From: Streptomyces justiciae
GTDB lineage: Bacteria; Actinomycetota; Actinomycetes; Streptomycetales; Streptomycetaceae
Direction of reading: 5' to 3'
NCBI RefSeq assembly: GCF_015163075.1
Contig: NZ_JADDXU010000005.1
Coordinates: 186,001 to 250,000, forward strand
Length of the DNA: 64,000 nucleotides
The notes under the pieces were generated by a model. The model searched no databases. It was not told where the DNA came from and was given only the letters and a program-made list of their open reading frames with translations. Numbering within the stretch: position 1 is the stretch's first letter; every line of letters starts with the position of its first letter. A program made the position numbers and the translations under genes. Below, one piece after another: positions 25,794 to 33,598 of the stretch.

Positions 25794-26570
25794 ATGAGAC
25801 ACAGAACATGGGCCGTGGCGGGCGGGGCGGCAGCGCTCGTGCTGGTCGCGGCCACCGGGGCACACGCCGAGGGGCGGGGTGACATCCGGGTCACGAAGAC
25901 GGTCGTCAACGGCGGCGGCAACGTGATCATCGGGGTGGCGAGGACCGTCAAGTACCCGATCGCGATCACCATCAAGGACGACTCGGGCGTCAAGAAGATC
26001 ACGGATCTCAGCACGTTCAACAGGTCCAACGGCTACGGCTTCATCACCTGGGACGGCGACTCGTCCTGTGTGAAGAAGAGCGCGACGACCTCGGTGTGCA
26101 CGGGCACGATGACGGTCGACCCCGGCTGGATCGCCGACAGCGACGACATCGACAGCAACAAGGTCGCGGGCGTCTGGCAGGTCAACGCCACGGTCAAGGC
26201 CAACGACGGCGACTACTGGATCTCCGACAACATCGCCCAGTACAAGGTCAAGCGCGCCTCGAAGCTCACCACGGACGCCACGCCCGAGCCCGTCGCCAAG
26301 GGCGCCAAGCTCACCATCAACGGCAAGCTGACGCGCGCCAACTGGGAGAACCTGGAGTACCACGGCTTCACCGGGCAGGACGTCAAACTCCAGTACCGGC
26401 CGGCCGGCGCCGCCCACTACAGCACGGTCAAGACCGTGAAGACGGGCGACGCAGGCAAGCTCAGCACCAAGGTCACCGTCACCTCGGCGGGCAGCTGGCG
26501 TTGGTACTTCCCCGGCACGACGACGACCGCTCGGATCGTGTCGACCGGGGACGCGGTCACCCTGAAGTGA
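25794..26570 (+). CDS. Secreted protein of unknown function
   Basis: This 258-residue protein has a clear signal peptide (RHRT, then AVAGGAAALVLVAATGAHA, cleavage after AHA near residue 25). The mature part is beta-rich with two Cys (DSSCVK and SVCTG) that could form a disulfide in the middle. Residues about 155-258 (KLTTDATPEPVAKGAKLTINGKL..., VKLQYRPAG, GSWRWYFPG) look like a bacterial Ig-like or wall-exposed beta-sandwich module seen in many Streptomyces exoproteins. GGGGAGG precedes the ATG. The 3' end overlaps the convergent lipoprotein gene by 14 bp. Confidence 0.8.
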   Translation: MRHRTWAVAGGAAALVLVAATGAHAEGRGDIRVTKTVVNGGGNVIIGVARTVKYPIAITIKDDSGVKKITDLSTFNRSNGYGFITWDGDSSCVKKSATTSVCTGTMTVDPGWIADSDDIDSNKVAGVWQVNATVKANDGDYWISDNIAQYKVKRASKLTTDATPEPVAKGAKLTINGKLTRANWENLEYHGFTGQDVKLQYRPAGAAHYSTVKTVKTGDAGKLSTKVTVTSAGSWRWYFPGTTTTARIVSTGDAVTLK

Positions 26571-27000
26571 TCACCACGGTGACCGACCAGTCCTGAACGC
26601 CCTTGCAGGACACCTTGCCGGTCTCGGTGGCGCACAGCGGGCGGGACGAAGTGAGCCGTACCGTGCCCGCCGAGACCGCCTGGTACGCGGCGTTCGCGTC
26701 GCCCGGCAGCAACACGATGCCGCTGTTGCCGGCCTCCAGGCCGGTGCCCTCGGTGGTGACCGGCTTCCAGGGGCGCGACTTGGTGCCGTCCAGGCCGACC
26801 CGGACCGTGTCGCCGACCGCCAGGCACACCGTGTCGCCGCTGTCGGAGGCGTTCAGCTCCGACGCGGTCGTACAGGAGGACGAGGGCGGCGACGGCGACA
26901 TCGTGTCGCTGCCGTCGCTCCCGTCACTTCCGGCCTGGCTGCCGCACCCGGCCAGCACGAACGTCAGCAGTGCGGCAGGTGCGAAGGTCGAACGGCGCAT
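26557..27000 (-). CDS. Small lipoprotein of unknown function
   Basis: The 147-residue product has a lipoprotein signal (MRRSTFAPAALLTFVLAGC) with the lipobox LAGC at residues 16-19, followed by a Gly/Ser/Asp-rich linker and a compact domain with four Cys (SSSCTTAS, DTVCLAV, PLCATE, VSCKG), probably two disulfides. It lies 52 bp downstream of nrdB on the same strand and could be co-transcribed with it. Function unknown. Confidence 0.8.
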   Translation of the reverse strand: MRRSTFAPAALLTFVLAGCGSQAGSDGSDGSDTMSPSPPSSSCTTASELNASDSGDTVCLAVGDTVRVGLDGTKSRPWKPVTTEGTGLEAGNSGIVLLPGDANAAYQAVSAGTVRLTSSRPLCATETGKVSCKGVQDWSVTVVITSG

Positions 27001-27052
27001 GGCATGGCCTCCTCAGCGATGAGACGTACCACGCGCCCTTACGGATCCCGTC

Positions 27053-28066
27053 CTAGAAGTCCTCGTCCAGGTCGACCGTGCCCTCCACGGCGACCTGGTA
27101 CGCGGACGGGCGGCGCTCGAAGAAGTTCGTCAGTTCCTGGACGCCCTGGAGCTCCATGAAGGAGAAGGGGTTCTCCGAGCCGTACACCGGGGCGAAGCCC
27201 AGGCGGGTCAGGCGCTGGTCGGCGACGCACTCCAGGTACTGGCGCATCGAGTCGGTGTTCATGCCTGGCAGGCCGTCACCGCACAGGTCGCGGCCGAACT
27301 GGAGCTCCGCCTCGACCGCCTCCCGCATCATGTCCGTGACCTGCTGCTGGAGCCGGTCGTCGAAGAGCTCCGGCTCCTCCTTGCGGACGGTGTCGACCAC
27401 GTCGAACGCGAAGCTCATGTGCATGGTCTCGTCGCGGAACACCCAGTTGGTGCCGGTGGCGAGACCGTGCAGCAGACCCCGGCTGCGGAACCAGTAGACG
27501 TACGCGAAGGCACCGTAGAAGAACAGGCCCTCGATGCACGCGGCGAAGCAGATCAGGTTGAGCAGGAAGCGGCGGCGGTCGGCCTGTGACTCCAGGCGGT
27601 CCAGCTTCTCGACCTCGTTGATCCACTTGAAGCAGAACTCGGCCTTCTCGCGGATGGACGGGATGTTCTCCACCGCCGCGAACGCCGCCGCCCGGTCCTC
27701 CGGGTCGGGGAGGTAGGTGTCGAGAAGCGTCAGATAGAACTGGACGTGCACCGCTTCCTCGAAGAGCTGCCTGGAGAGATACAGGCGCGCCTCGGGGGAG
27801 TTGATGTGCTTGTAGAGCGTCAGCACCAGGTTGTTCGCCACGATCGAGTCGCCCGTCGCGAAGAACGCGACCAGCCGGCCGATCAGGTGCTGCTCCTCCG
27901 GGGACAGCTTCGCCAGGTCGGCGACGTCCGAGTGGAGGTCGACCTCCTCGACGGTCCAGGTGTTCTTGATCGCGTCCCGGTAGCGCTCGTAGAAGTCCGG
28001 GTAGCGCATGGGACGCAGAGTCAGCTCGAAGCCCGGGTCGAGCAGGTTCTTCTCGGTGGAACTCAT
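27053..28066 (-). CDS. nrdB: Class Ia ribonucleotide reductase, small (beta) subunit
   Basis: This 337-residue subunit supplies the tyrosyl radical for deoxynucleotide synthesis. Carboxylate/His ligands are seen in QLFEEAVHVQFY (Glu, His, with Tyr four residues after His as the radical site) and in FRDETMHMSF. The C-terminus ends VDLDEDF, the tail that docks to NrdA. The ATG at 28066 shares a base with the nrdA stop (TAATG), so the two subunits are coupled. Expression should follow the cobalamin riboswitch in front of nrdA. Confidence 0.95.
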   Translation of the reverse strand: MSSTEKNLLDPGFELTLRPMRYPDFYERYRDAIKNTWTVEEVDLHSDVADLAKLSPEEQHLIGRLVAFFATGDSIVANNLVLTLYKHINSPEARLYLSRQLFEEAVHVQFYLTLLDTYLPDPEDRAAAFAAVENIPSIREKAEFCFKWINEVEKLDRLESQADRRRFLLNLICFAACIEGLFFYGAFAYVYWFRSRGLLHGLATGTNWVFRDETMHMSFAFDVVDTVRKEEPELFDDRLQQQVTDMMREAVEAELQFGRDLCGDGLPGMNTDSMRQYLECVADQRLTRLGFAPVYGSENPFSFMELQGVQELTNFFERRPSAYQVAVEGTVDLDEDF

Positions 28067-30432
28067 TACTGGCAGGCCTCGCAGGACTCGGGGTTCTCAA
28101 GGGAGCAGGCGATCGCTTCTTCCGAAGTCACCTGCTGGACGGGGACAGTTGCTTGGGCCTGGGCCGCGCGGGCGATCCTCGTCGCCGGGCGCGAGCGCAG
28201 GTAGTACGTCGTCTTCAGGCCCTGCTTCCAGGCGTACGCGTACATCGAGGAGAGCTTGCCGATGGTCGGCGTCTCCAGGAACAGGTTCAGGGACTGCGAC
28301 TGGTCCAGGAACGGGGTCCGGGCGGCGGCCATGTCGATGAGGCCGCGCTGCGGGATCTCCCACGCCGTGCGGTACAGGTCACGGACGTCCTGCGGGACCC
28401 AGGTGAAGCCCTGCACCGAGCCGTTGGACTCGCGCAGCGCCTCCCGGGTCTGCGCGTCCCACACACCGAGCTTCTTCAACTCGGCCACCAGGTAGGAGTT
28501 GACCTGGAGGAACTCGCCGGACAGGGTCTCGCGCTTGAAGAGGTTCGAGACCTGCGGCTCGATGCACTCGTAGACGCCCGCGATCGAGGCGATCGTGGCG
28601 GTGGGCGCGATGGCGAGGAGCAGGGAGTTGCGCAGGCCCGTGGTGGCCATCCGCTCCCGCAGCGCCGCCCAGCGCTCCGGCCAGGAGAGCTCCACGTCGT
28701 AGTGGTCGGGGTGCAGGACACCCTGGGCGGTACGGGTCTTCTCCCACGCCGGGAGCGGGCCGTTGCGCTCGGCGAGGTCGGTGGAGGCCTCGTACGCGGC
28801 GAGCATGATGCGCTCTGCGATCCGCGTGGAGAGGGCCTTGGCCTCGGGCGAGTCGAAGGGCAGCCGCAGCTTGAAGAAGACGTCCTGGAGCCCCATCGCG
28901 CCGAGGCCCACGGGACGCCACTTGGCGTTGGAGCGGCCCGCCTGCTCGGTCGGGTAGAAGTTGATGTCCACCACGCGGTCGAGGAAGGTCACGGCGGTAC
29001 GGACGGTGGCGTCCAGCCGTTCCCAGTCGATCTCCTGACCGACCACGAACGCGCCCAGGTTCACCGACCCCAGGTTGCAGACCGCCGTCTCGCCGTCGTC
29101 CGTGACCTCCAGGATCTCCGTGCAGAGGTTGGAGGAGTGGACGACATTGCCGGGCAGCGCCGTCTGGTTGGCGGTGCGGTTGGCGGCGTCCTTGAAGGTC
29201 ATCCAGCCGTTGCCGGTCTGCGCGAGGGTGCGCATCATGCGGCCGTAGAGGTCACGGGCCGGGATGGTCTTCTTCGCGAGACCGGCCGCCTCCGCCTTGC
29301 GGTACGCCGCGTCGAACTCCGCGCCCCACAGGTCGACCAGCTCGGGCACGTCGGCCGGGGAGAACAGCGACCACTCGGCGTCGGCGTTCACGCGGCGCAT
29401 GAACTCGTCCGGGATCCAGTGCGCGAGGTTGAGGTTGTGCGTACGCCGGGCGTCCTCACCGGTGTTGTCGCGCAGCTCCAGGAACTCCTCGATGTCGGAG
29501 TGCCAGGTCTCCAGGTAGACGGCGGCGGCACCCTTGCGCCGGCCGCCCTGGTTCACGGCGGCGACGCTCGCGTCCAGCGTCTTCAGGAACGGCACGATGC
29601 CGTTGGAGTGCCCGTTCGTGCCCCGGATGAGGGAGCCGCGCGAACGAATCCTGCTGTACGACAGTCCGATGCCACCGGCGTGCTTCGACAGCCGCGCCAC
29701 CTGGTGGTACCGGTCGTAGATGGAGTCCAGCTCGTCCAGCGGGGAGTCGAGGAGGTAGCAGGACGACATCTGGGGGTGCCGGGTGCCGGAGTTGAAGAGC
29801 GTGGGGGAGGACGGCAGGTAGTCGAGGCGGCTCATGAGCCCGTAGAGCGCGGCGACTTCGTCCAGGGCGCGGGTCGTGTCGTCCTCGGCGAGGCCCGCCG
29901 CCACGCGCAGCATGAAGTGCTGGGGCGTCTCGATGACCTGGCGGGTGATCGGGTGCCGGAGGAGGTAGCGGCTGTGGAGCGTACGCAGGCCGAAGTAGCC
30001 GAAGCGGTCGTCACCGGCCGGGTCGATCAGGGCGTCGAGCCTTGCAGCGTGCACCCGTACGAACTCCGCCGTACGGTCGGCGATCAGGCCCTCGCGGTGG
30101 CCGACCTCGACCGACTCCGTGAAGGACGTGACGCCCTGCGAGGCGGCCTCGGCGGCGATGCTGATGGTCAGCAGCCGGGCGGCCAGCCGGGAGTAGGCGG
30201 GGTCCTCGGAGATGAGCCCGGCGGCGGCCTCCGTCGCCAGCTCGCGCAGCTCCGCGCCGCCATCGGAGTCCGCCCGGCCGGACCGGCCGCGCAGCGCGGC
30301 GGCGGCGACCCGTCCGGGGTCGGCGTCGGGCAGGTCGGCGGTCAGCTCGGTCAGGGTCCGCAACAGGGCGGTACCGGGACCGTCGTTCTCCGCCTGGACC
30401 GCTGAAGCCGGATCGGCTGGCGCGATGGTCAC
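28066..30432 (-). CDS. nrdA: Class Ia ribonucleotide reductase, large (alpha) subunit
   Basis: This 788-residue catalytic subunit reduces ribonucleoside diphosphates. Visible are PSSPTLFNSGTRHPQMSSCYL with one redox Cys, NLCTEI with the thiyl Cys and Glu, and the mobile C-terminal pair CEAC. I chose the GTG at 30432 because GAGGGAGAG precedes it; the frame is open to 30714 but that stretch is the riboswitch leader. I see no clear ATP-cone at the N-terminus. In Streptomyces this class I enzyme is an alternative to the B12-dependent class II enzyme, hence its shut-off by cobalamin. Confidence 0.95.
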   Translation of the reverse strand: MTIAPADPASAVQAENDGPGTALLRTLTELTADLPDADPGRVAAAALRGRSGRADSDGGAELRELATEAAAGLISEDPAYSRLAARLLTISIAAEAASQGVTSFTESVEVGHREGLIADRTAEFVRVHAARLDALIDPAGDDRFGYFGLRTLHSRYLLRHPITRQVIETPQHFMLRVAAGLAEDDTTRALDEVAALYGLMSRLDYLPSSPTLFNSGTRHPQMSSCYLLDSPLDELDSIYDRYHQVARLSKHAGGIGLSYSRIRSRGSLIRGTNGHSNGIVPFLKTLDASVAAVNQGGRRKGAAAVYLETWHSDIEEFLELRDNTGEDARRTHNLNLAHWIPDEFMRRVNADAEWSLFSPADVPELVDLWGAEFDAAYRKAEAAGLAKKTIPARDLYGRMMRTLAQTGNGWMTFKDAANRTANQTALPGNVVHSSNLCTEILEVTDDGETAVCNLGSVNLGAFVVGQEIDWERLDATVRTAVTFLDRVVDINFYPTEQAGRSNAKWRPVGLGAMGLQDVFFKLRLPFDSPEAKALSTRIAERIMLAAYEASTDLAERNGPLPAWEKTRTAQGVLHPDHYDVELSWPERWAALRERMATTGLRNSLLLAIAPTATIASIAGVYECIEPQVSNLFKRETLSGEFLQVNSYLVAELKKLGVWDAQTREALRESNGSVQGFTWVPQDVRDLYRTAWEIPQRGLIDMAAARTPFLDQSQSLNLFLETPTIGKLSSMYAYAWKQGLKTTYYLRSRPATRIARAAQAQATVPVQQVTSEEAIACSLENPESCEACQ

Positions 30433-30438
30433 GTGGGG

Positions 30439-30475
30439 GCTCTCCCTCGCTCGGCACGGGGGCCTGGCGGAGAGC
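30439..30475 (-). promoter_or_regulatory. Hairpin covering the nrdA ribosome-binding site
   Basis: On the minus strand GCTCTCC (30475-30469) can pair with GGAGAGC (30445-30439), which is part of the ribosome site of nrdA, 6 nt before the GTG. This 7-bp stem could hide the site and form the expression platform of the riboswitch upstream. Confidence 0.5.
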
Positions 30476-30567
30476 GGGGGGCAGCACGAGCGCACGCGGC
30501 GTCGCGTCCACCGGCCCACTCCACGAGGCCCGGACGTCATGGCACCCGGGCCACGGTGGCCTGGGCA

Positions 30568-30676
30568 CGCTGTCGGCAGGTCCTCGGACTGACTCCCGTA
30601 CACGCACAAGGCACGCACAAGTACACCGTTGCGGGACAGTTCCGGATTCGCACCGGATTCCCCTGCGACGACAGCG
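30568..30676 (-). promoter_or_regulatory. Cobalamin (adenosylcobalamin) riboswitch controlling nrdAB
   Basis: Read on the minus strand, the closing helix P1 is CGCTGTCG (30676-30669) with CGACAGCG (30575-30568). Inside are the conserved core GGGAATCCGGTGCGAATCC, then ACTGTCCCGCAACGG, and the B12 box AGTCAGTCCGAGGACCTGCC at the 3' side. All are hallmark elements of B12 riboswitches. It lies 136 nt upstream of the nrdA GTG. A B12 riboswitch controlling the class Ia operon is established in S. coelicolor; bound cobalamin should repress nrdAB. Confidence 0.95.
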
Positions 30677-30739
30677 AGCATGAGCATACATCTTGTGCCG
30701 GGTTCGGGTGGCACCCCTAGATGTTGTGTCGCGGCGACT

Positions 30740-31243
30740 TCAGAGCGTCAACTCATAGGTGAGGAGAGTGAAGTCGGGGTCCTCCGGAATCGGGTGCCAG
30801 TCGCGTTCCGGGGCGCGGCGGAAACCGAGGCGTTCGTAGATCCGGTGGGCGCCGTGCATGCTCGGCTGGGTCGACAGAACGATGCCGGTGCGTTCCGCGT
30901 TTCTCGCGCGGTCGATGCAGGCGCGGACGAGGGCCTCGCCGGCGCCTCTGCCGCGGGCGGCGCGGCCGACGGCCAGCATGCGGATCTCGGCCTCGCCCGT
31001 GCGGGCCAGGTCGGTCATGGGGCCGGGGGAGGGGACGTACGTGACGCCGCCGAGGAGTTCATCGCCCTGGGTGGCCACCAGGACCTCGGAGGTCGACGCT
31101 CGCTTGGCCACGTCTCTGAGTTCGCCGAGGTACCAGTCGCTCTCGCCGAAGGTGAGGAGGCCGTCCTGGAGGTAGGCCTGGGCGGTGATCTCGCCGAGTT
31201 CTTCGTACTCGGTGGGGTCGGCCGGGCGGATCAGTATGTCCAT
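30740..31243 (-). CDS. GNAT-family N-acetyltransferase
   Basis: The product has 167 residues. The acetyl-CoA site is MLAVGRAARGRGAGEALV (motif A, RGRGAG), followed by HRIYERLGFRRAP typical of motif B. Acceptor unknown. It is on the minus strand, upstream of the nrdAB leader (its stop is 64 bp before the riboswitch). A terminator at 31265-31299 separates it from the symporter gene behind it. Confidence 0.88.
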   Translation of the reverse strand: MDILIRPADPTEYEELGEITAQAYLQDGLLTFGESDWYLGELRDVAKRASTSEVLVATQGDELLGGVTYVPSPGPMTDLARTGEAEIRMLAVGRAARGRGAGEALVRACIDRARNAERTGIVLSTQPSMHGAHRIYERLGFRRAPERDWHPIPEDPDFTLLTYELTL

Positions 31244-31264
31244 GCGGGTGAGTGTGCACGAAAA

Positions 31265-31299
31265 GCGGGCCGCCGTTGGTGTTGCTGTCGGCGGCCCGC
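31265..31299 (-). terminator. Intrinsic terminator of the SSS symporter operon
   Basis: GCGGGCCGCC (31265-31274) pairs with GGCGGCCCGC (31290-31299). On the minus strand the stem is followed by TTTT, so it is a canonical terminator for the operon that ends at 31376. Confidence 0.85.
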
Positions 31300-31311
31300 T
31301 GCGGGTTCGCT

Positions 31312-31366
31312 GTGGCTGGTCGCGCCCACGCGGCGGAGCCGCAAATTGATACAGCCCCGCGCCCCT
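31312..31366. repeat. Dispersed intergenic repeat, copy 3
   Basis: Begins GTGGCTGGTCGCGCC and ends ACAGCCCCGCGCCCCT with the central hairpin GCGGCGGAGCCGC, closely matching the copy at 13681-13734. It sits just after the symporter gene stop. Confidence 0.7.
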
Positions 31367-31375
31367 TAGGCGCCT

Positions 31376-33004
31376 CTAGTGAGCGGCGCCAGCAGTTGCC
31401 GGGGGAAGCTCGACCTGAACTCCCGGGTCTCCCGCGTCCGCCGTGTAGTCCTCGGGCTTGGTCTCGTCCACGCCCTCCGGGGCCTTGAAGGCCTTCAGGA
31501 CGAACGTCAGGACCACCGTCACGACCACGTTCAGGACGAACGCCGTCAGGCCGATGTAGCCGATCTCGCCGATGCCGGGGATCTCCTTCGACGAGCCGCC
31601 GAAGTGCTTCTGCGTGGGCGAGGCGACGCCGTACGCCGCGATCGTGCCGTAGACCATGCCGACCGCCCAGCCGGCGAGCAGTGCCCAGCGGTGGAACCAG
31701 CGGGTGAACAGGCCGCCGACCAGGGCCGGGAAGGTCTGGAGGATCCAGATGCCGCCCAGGAGCTGGAAGTTGATGGCGACCGTCTTGTCCATGGTGAGGA
31801 CGAAGACCAGCGCGCCGACCTTCACCAGCAGGGACACCAGCTTGGAGACCTTGGTCTCCTGCTCGGGCGTCGCGTCCGGCTTGATGAAGTCCTTGTAGAT
31901 GTTGCGGGTGAAGAGGTTCGCCGCCGCGATGGACATGATCGCCGCCGGGACCAGCGCGCCGATGCCGATGGCCGCGAACGCCACGCCCGCGAACCACGCC
32001 GGGAACATGTTCTCGAAGAGCTGCGGGATCGCCAACTGGCCGTTGGTGACCTTGACTCCGGCCGCGATCGCCATGAAGCCCAGCAGCGCCAGCAGACCCA
32101 GCATCAGCGAGTACAGCGGCAGGATCGTGGTGTTGCGGCGGATCACCTCACGGCTCTTGGAGGAGAGCGTCGCGGTGATGGAGTGCGGGTACATGAAGAG
32201 CGCGAGCGCGGAGCCCAACGCCAGTGTGGCGTACGTCCATTGGCCCGGCTCGCCCGGCACCAGCGCACCGCGTGGCGCGCCCGTCGCCGGGTTGGTCTGG
32301 CTGTACGCCTCGCCCGCCTTGGCGAAGATCTCGTCGAACCCGCCCAGCTTGATGGGGATGTAGATGATCGCCACCGCGATGACGATGTAGATCAGCGTGT
32401 CCTTCACGAAGGCGATCAGCGCGGGGGCGCGGAGGCCGGACGAGTAGGTGTACGCCGCGAGCACACCGAACGCGATCAGCAGCGGCAGGTCCTTCACGAA
32501 CCAGTTGGTGTCCTCGCCGCCGCCGACGCCCATGACGTCCAGGACCGCCTGGATGCCCACGAGTTGGAGGGCGATGTACGGCATGGTCGCGAGGATGCCG
32601 GTGACGGCGACCGCAAGCGACAGGCCCTTGGAGCCGAAGCGGCCGCGCACGAAGTCGGAGGTCGTCACATAGCCGTGCTTGTGCGAGACCGACCACAGGC
32701 GGGGCAGGAAGGTGAAGATCAGCGGGTACACCAGGATCGTGTACGGCACCGCGAAGAAGCCGGCCGCGCCCGCCGCGTAGATCGCCGCCGGAACGGCGAC
32801 GAAGGTGTACGCGGTGTAGAGGTCGCCGCCGAGCAGGAACCAGGTGACCCAGGTGCCGAACGACCGTCCGCCCAGGCCCCATTCGTCGAGGCTGTGCTCG
32901 TTCTCGGCCTTGCGCCAGCGCGCGGCCAGGAAGCCCATGACCGTGACGGCCAGGAAGAAGAAGATGAAGACGCCGAGCGCGACGCCGTTCACGCCGTCGT
33001 TCAC
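31376..33004 (-). CDS. Sodium:solute symporter (monocarboxylate/MctP-like)
   Basis: The 542-residue polytopic protein has about 13 membrane helices of the SSS fold; the sodium-site region is around MSIAAANLFTRNIYKDFI. Its pairing with a small DUF3311 protein matches the MctP-type monocarboxylate (lactate, pyruvate, acetate) and amino acid carriers. It starts at 33004, overlapping the DUF3311 stop (ATGA). A terminator with a T tail follows. The substrate is inferred from the family only. Confidence 0.9.
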   Translation of the reverse strand: MNDGVNGVALGVFIFFFLAVTVMGFLAARWRKAENEHSLDEWGLGGRSFGTWVTWFLLGGDLYTAYTFVAVPAAIYAAGAAGFFAVPYTILVYPLIFTFLPRLWSVSHKHGYVTTSDFVRGRFGSKGLSLAVAVTGILATMPYIALQLVGIQAVLDVMGVGGGEDTNWFVKDLPLLIAFGVLAAYTYSSGLRAPALIAFVKDTLIYIVIAVAIIYIPIKLGGFDEIFAKAGEAYSQTNPATGAPRGALVPGEPGQWTYATLALGSALALFMYPHSITATLSSKSREVIRRNTTILPLYSLMLGLLALLGFMAIAAGVKVTNGQLAIPQLFENMFPAWFAGVAFAAIGIGALVPAAIMSIAAANLFTRNIYKDFIKPDATPEQETKVSKLVSLLVKVGALVFVLTMDKTVAINFQLLGGIWILQTFPALVGGLFTRWFHRWALLAGWAVGMVYGTIAAYGVASPTQKHFGGSSKEIPGIGEIGYIGLTAFVLNVVVTVVLTFVLKAFKAPEGVDETKPEDYTADAGDPGVQVELPPATAGAAH

Positions 33005-33255
33005 TTGGCACCTCCACGACGGGCGCGCTGGTCACGCTGCCAGAGCTTGTACGCGGTCATCGTCAGCGCGGTGGAGATGAGCACCCACAGCATCTGGTAC
33101 CAGTAGAAGAACGGGATGCCGATGAAGGCCGGGTCGACCTTCGCGTACGACCCCACCCACAGCATCGCCACGAAGGGCGCGAAGAGGCAGAGGGCGATGA
33201 CCACGCGGACGGGTGTCACCACCGGTGGTCTGGCCTCGGGCGAATCTGATGACAT
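33001..33255 (-). CDS. DUF3311 small membrane protein
   Basis: This 84-residue protein has two membrane helices (VRVVIALCLFAPFVAMLWV and YWYQMLWVLISTALTMTAY) with a conserved short loop and a basic C-terminus. DUF3311 proteins accompany SSS symporters and are thought to be accessory subunits. It is the first gene of the operon and overlaps the symporter start by 4 bp. Confidence 0.9.
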   Translation of the reverse strand: MSSDSPEARPPVVTPVRVVIALCLFAPFVAMLWVGSYAKVDPAFIGIPFFYWYQMLWVLISTALTMTAYKLWQRDQRARRGGAK

Positions 33256-33310
33256 GCGGCGGCTCCGATCCCCTCATCACTGATCACCGTGTAACGCGCA
33301 GGCAATCTAG

Positions 33311-33323
33311 GTCACGGTGTGAC
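33311..33323. promoter_or_regulatory. Inverted repeat GTCAC-GGT-GTGAC upstream of the symporter operon
   Basis: This perfect 5+3+5 dyad lies 56 bp upstream of the DUF3311 start. A second copy of the half site, TCACCGTG, lies at 33284-33291. The gap 33256-33397 has no other feature. Probable operator; regulator not identified. Confidence 0.4.
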
Positions 33324-33397
33324 AGGAGTGGAAGACCTCGTCCGCATATCGGTATGTCGATTCGGTGAAGGTCCGACATCGGTGTCAACAGCAGGGG

Positions 33398-33598
33398 TCA
33401 GCAGCAGCGGAAGCCCTGCCGTGGATCCTCTTCCTGCCGGTCCGTCCGCATCCGCTCGAACTCCCGCCGGGTCGGCACGTCCGCCTGCGGGTGGTCCCGG
33501 CGGACGTGCGTGACATAGCGGTCGTACGCCGACTCGTCGGTCAGCTCCCGCACGTACCAGCGCACACCCCTAACCGCCCGCCGGAGTGCCGACCTCAT
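33398..33598 (-). CDS. YbdD/YjiX-family small protein
   Basis: The 66-residue protein contains the family pattern WYVRELTDESAYDRYVTHVRRDHP and a basic C-terminus ending in CC. YbdD/YjiX proteins are encoded next to CstA/BtsT pyruvate transporters and are needed for or modulate their activity. The ATG at 33598 has GGAGGAGGC upstream and lies inside the 3' end of cstA (29-bp overlap), so translation is coupled. Confidence 0.85.
   Translation of the reverse strand: MRSALRRAVRGVRWYVRELTDESAYDRYVTHVRRDHPQADVPTRREFERMRTDRQEEDPRQGFRCC

Noticed and set aside
28153..30405. 750-codon open frame opposite nrdA
   Set aside because: Shadow of nrdA; the product is Val/Arg/Gly-rich low-complexity text.
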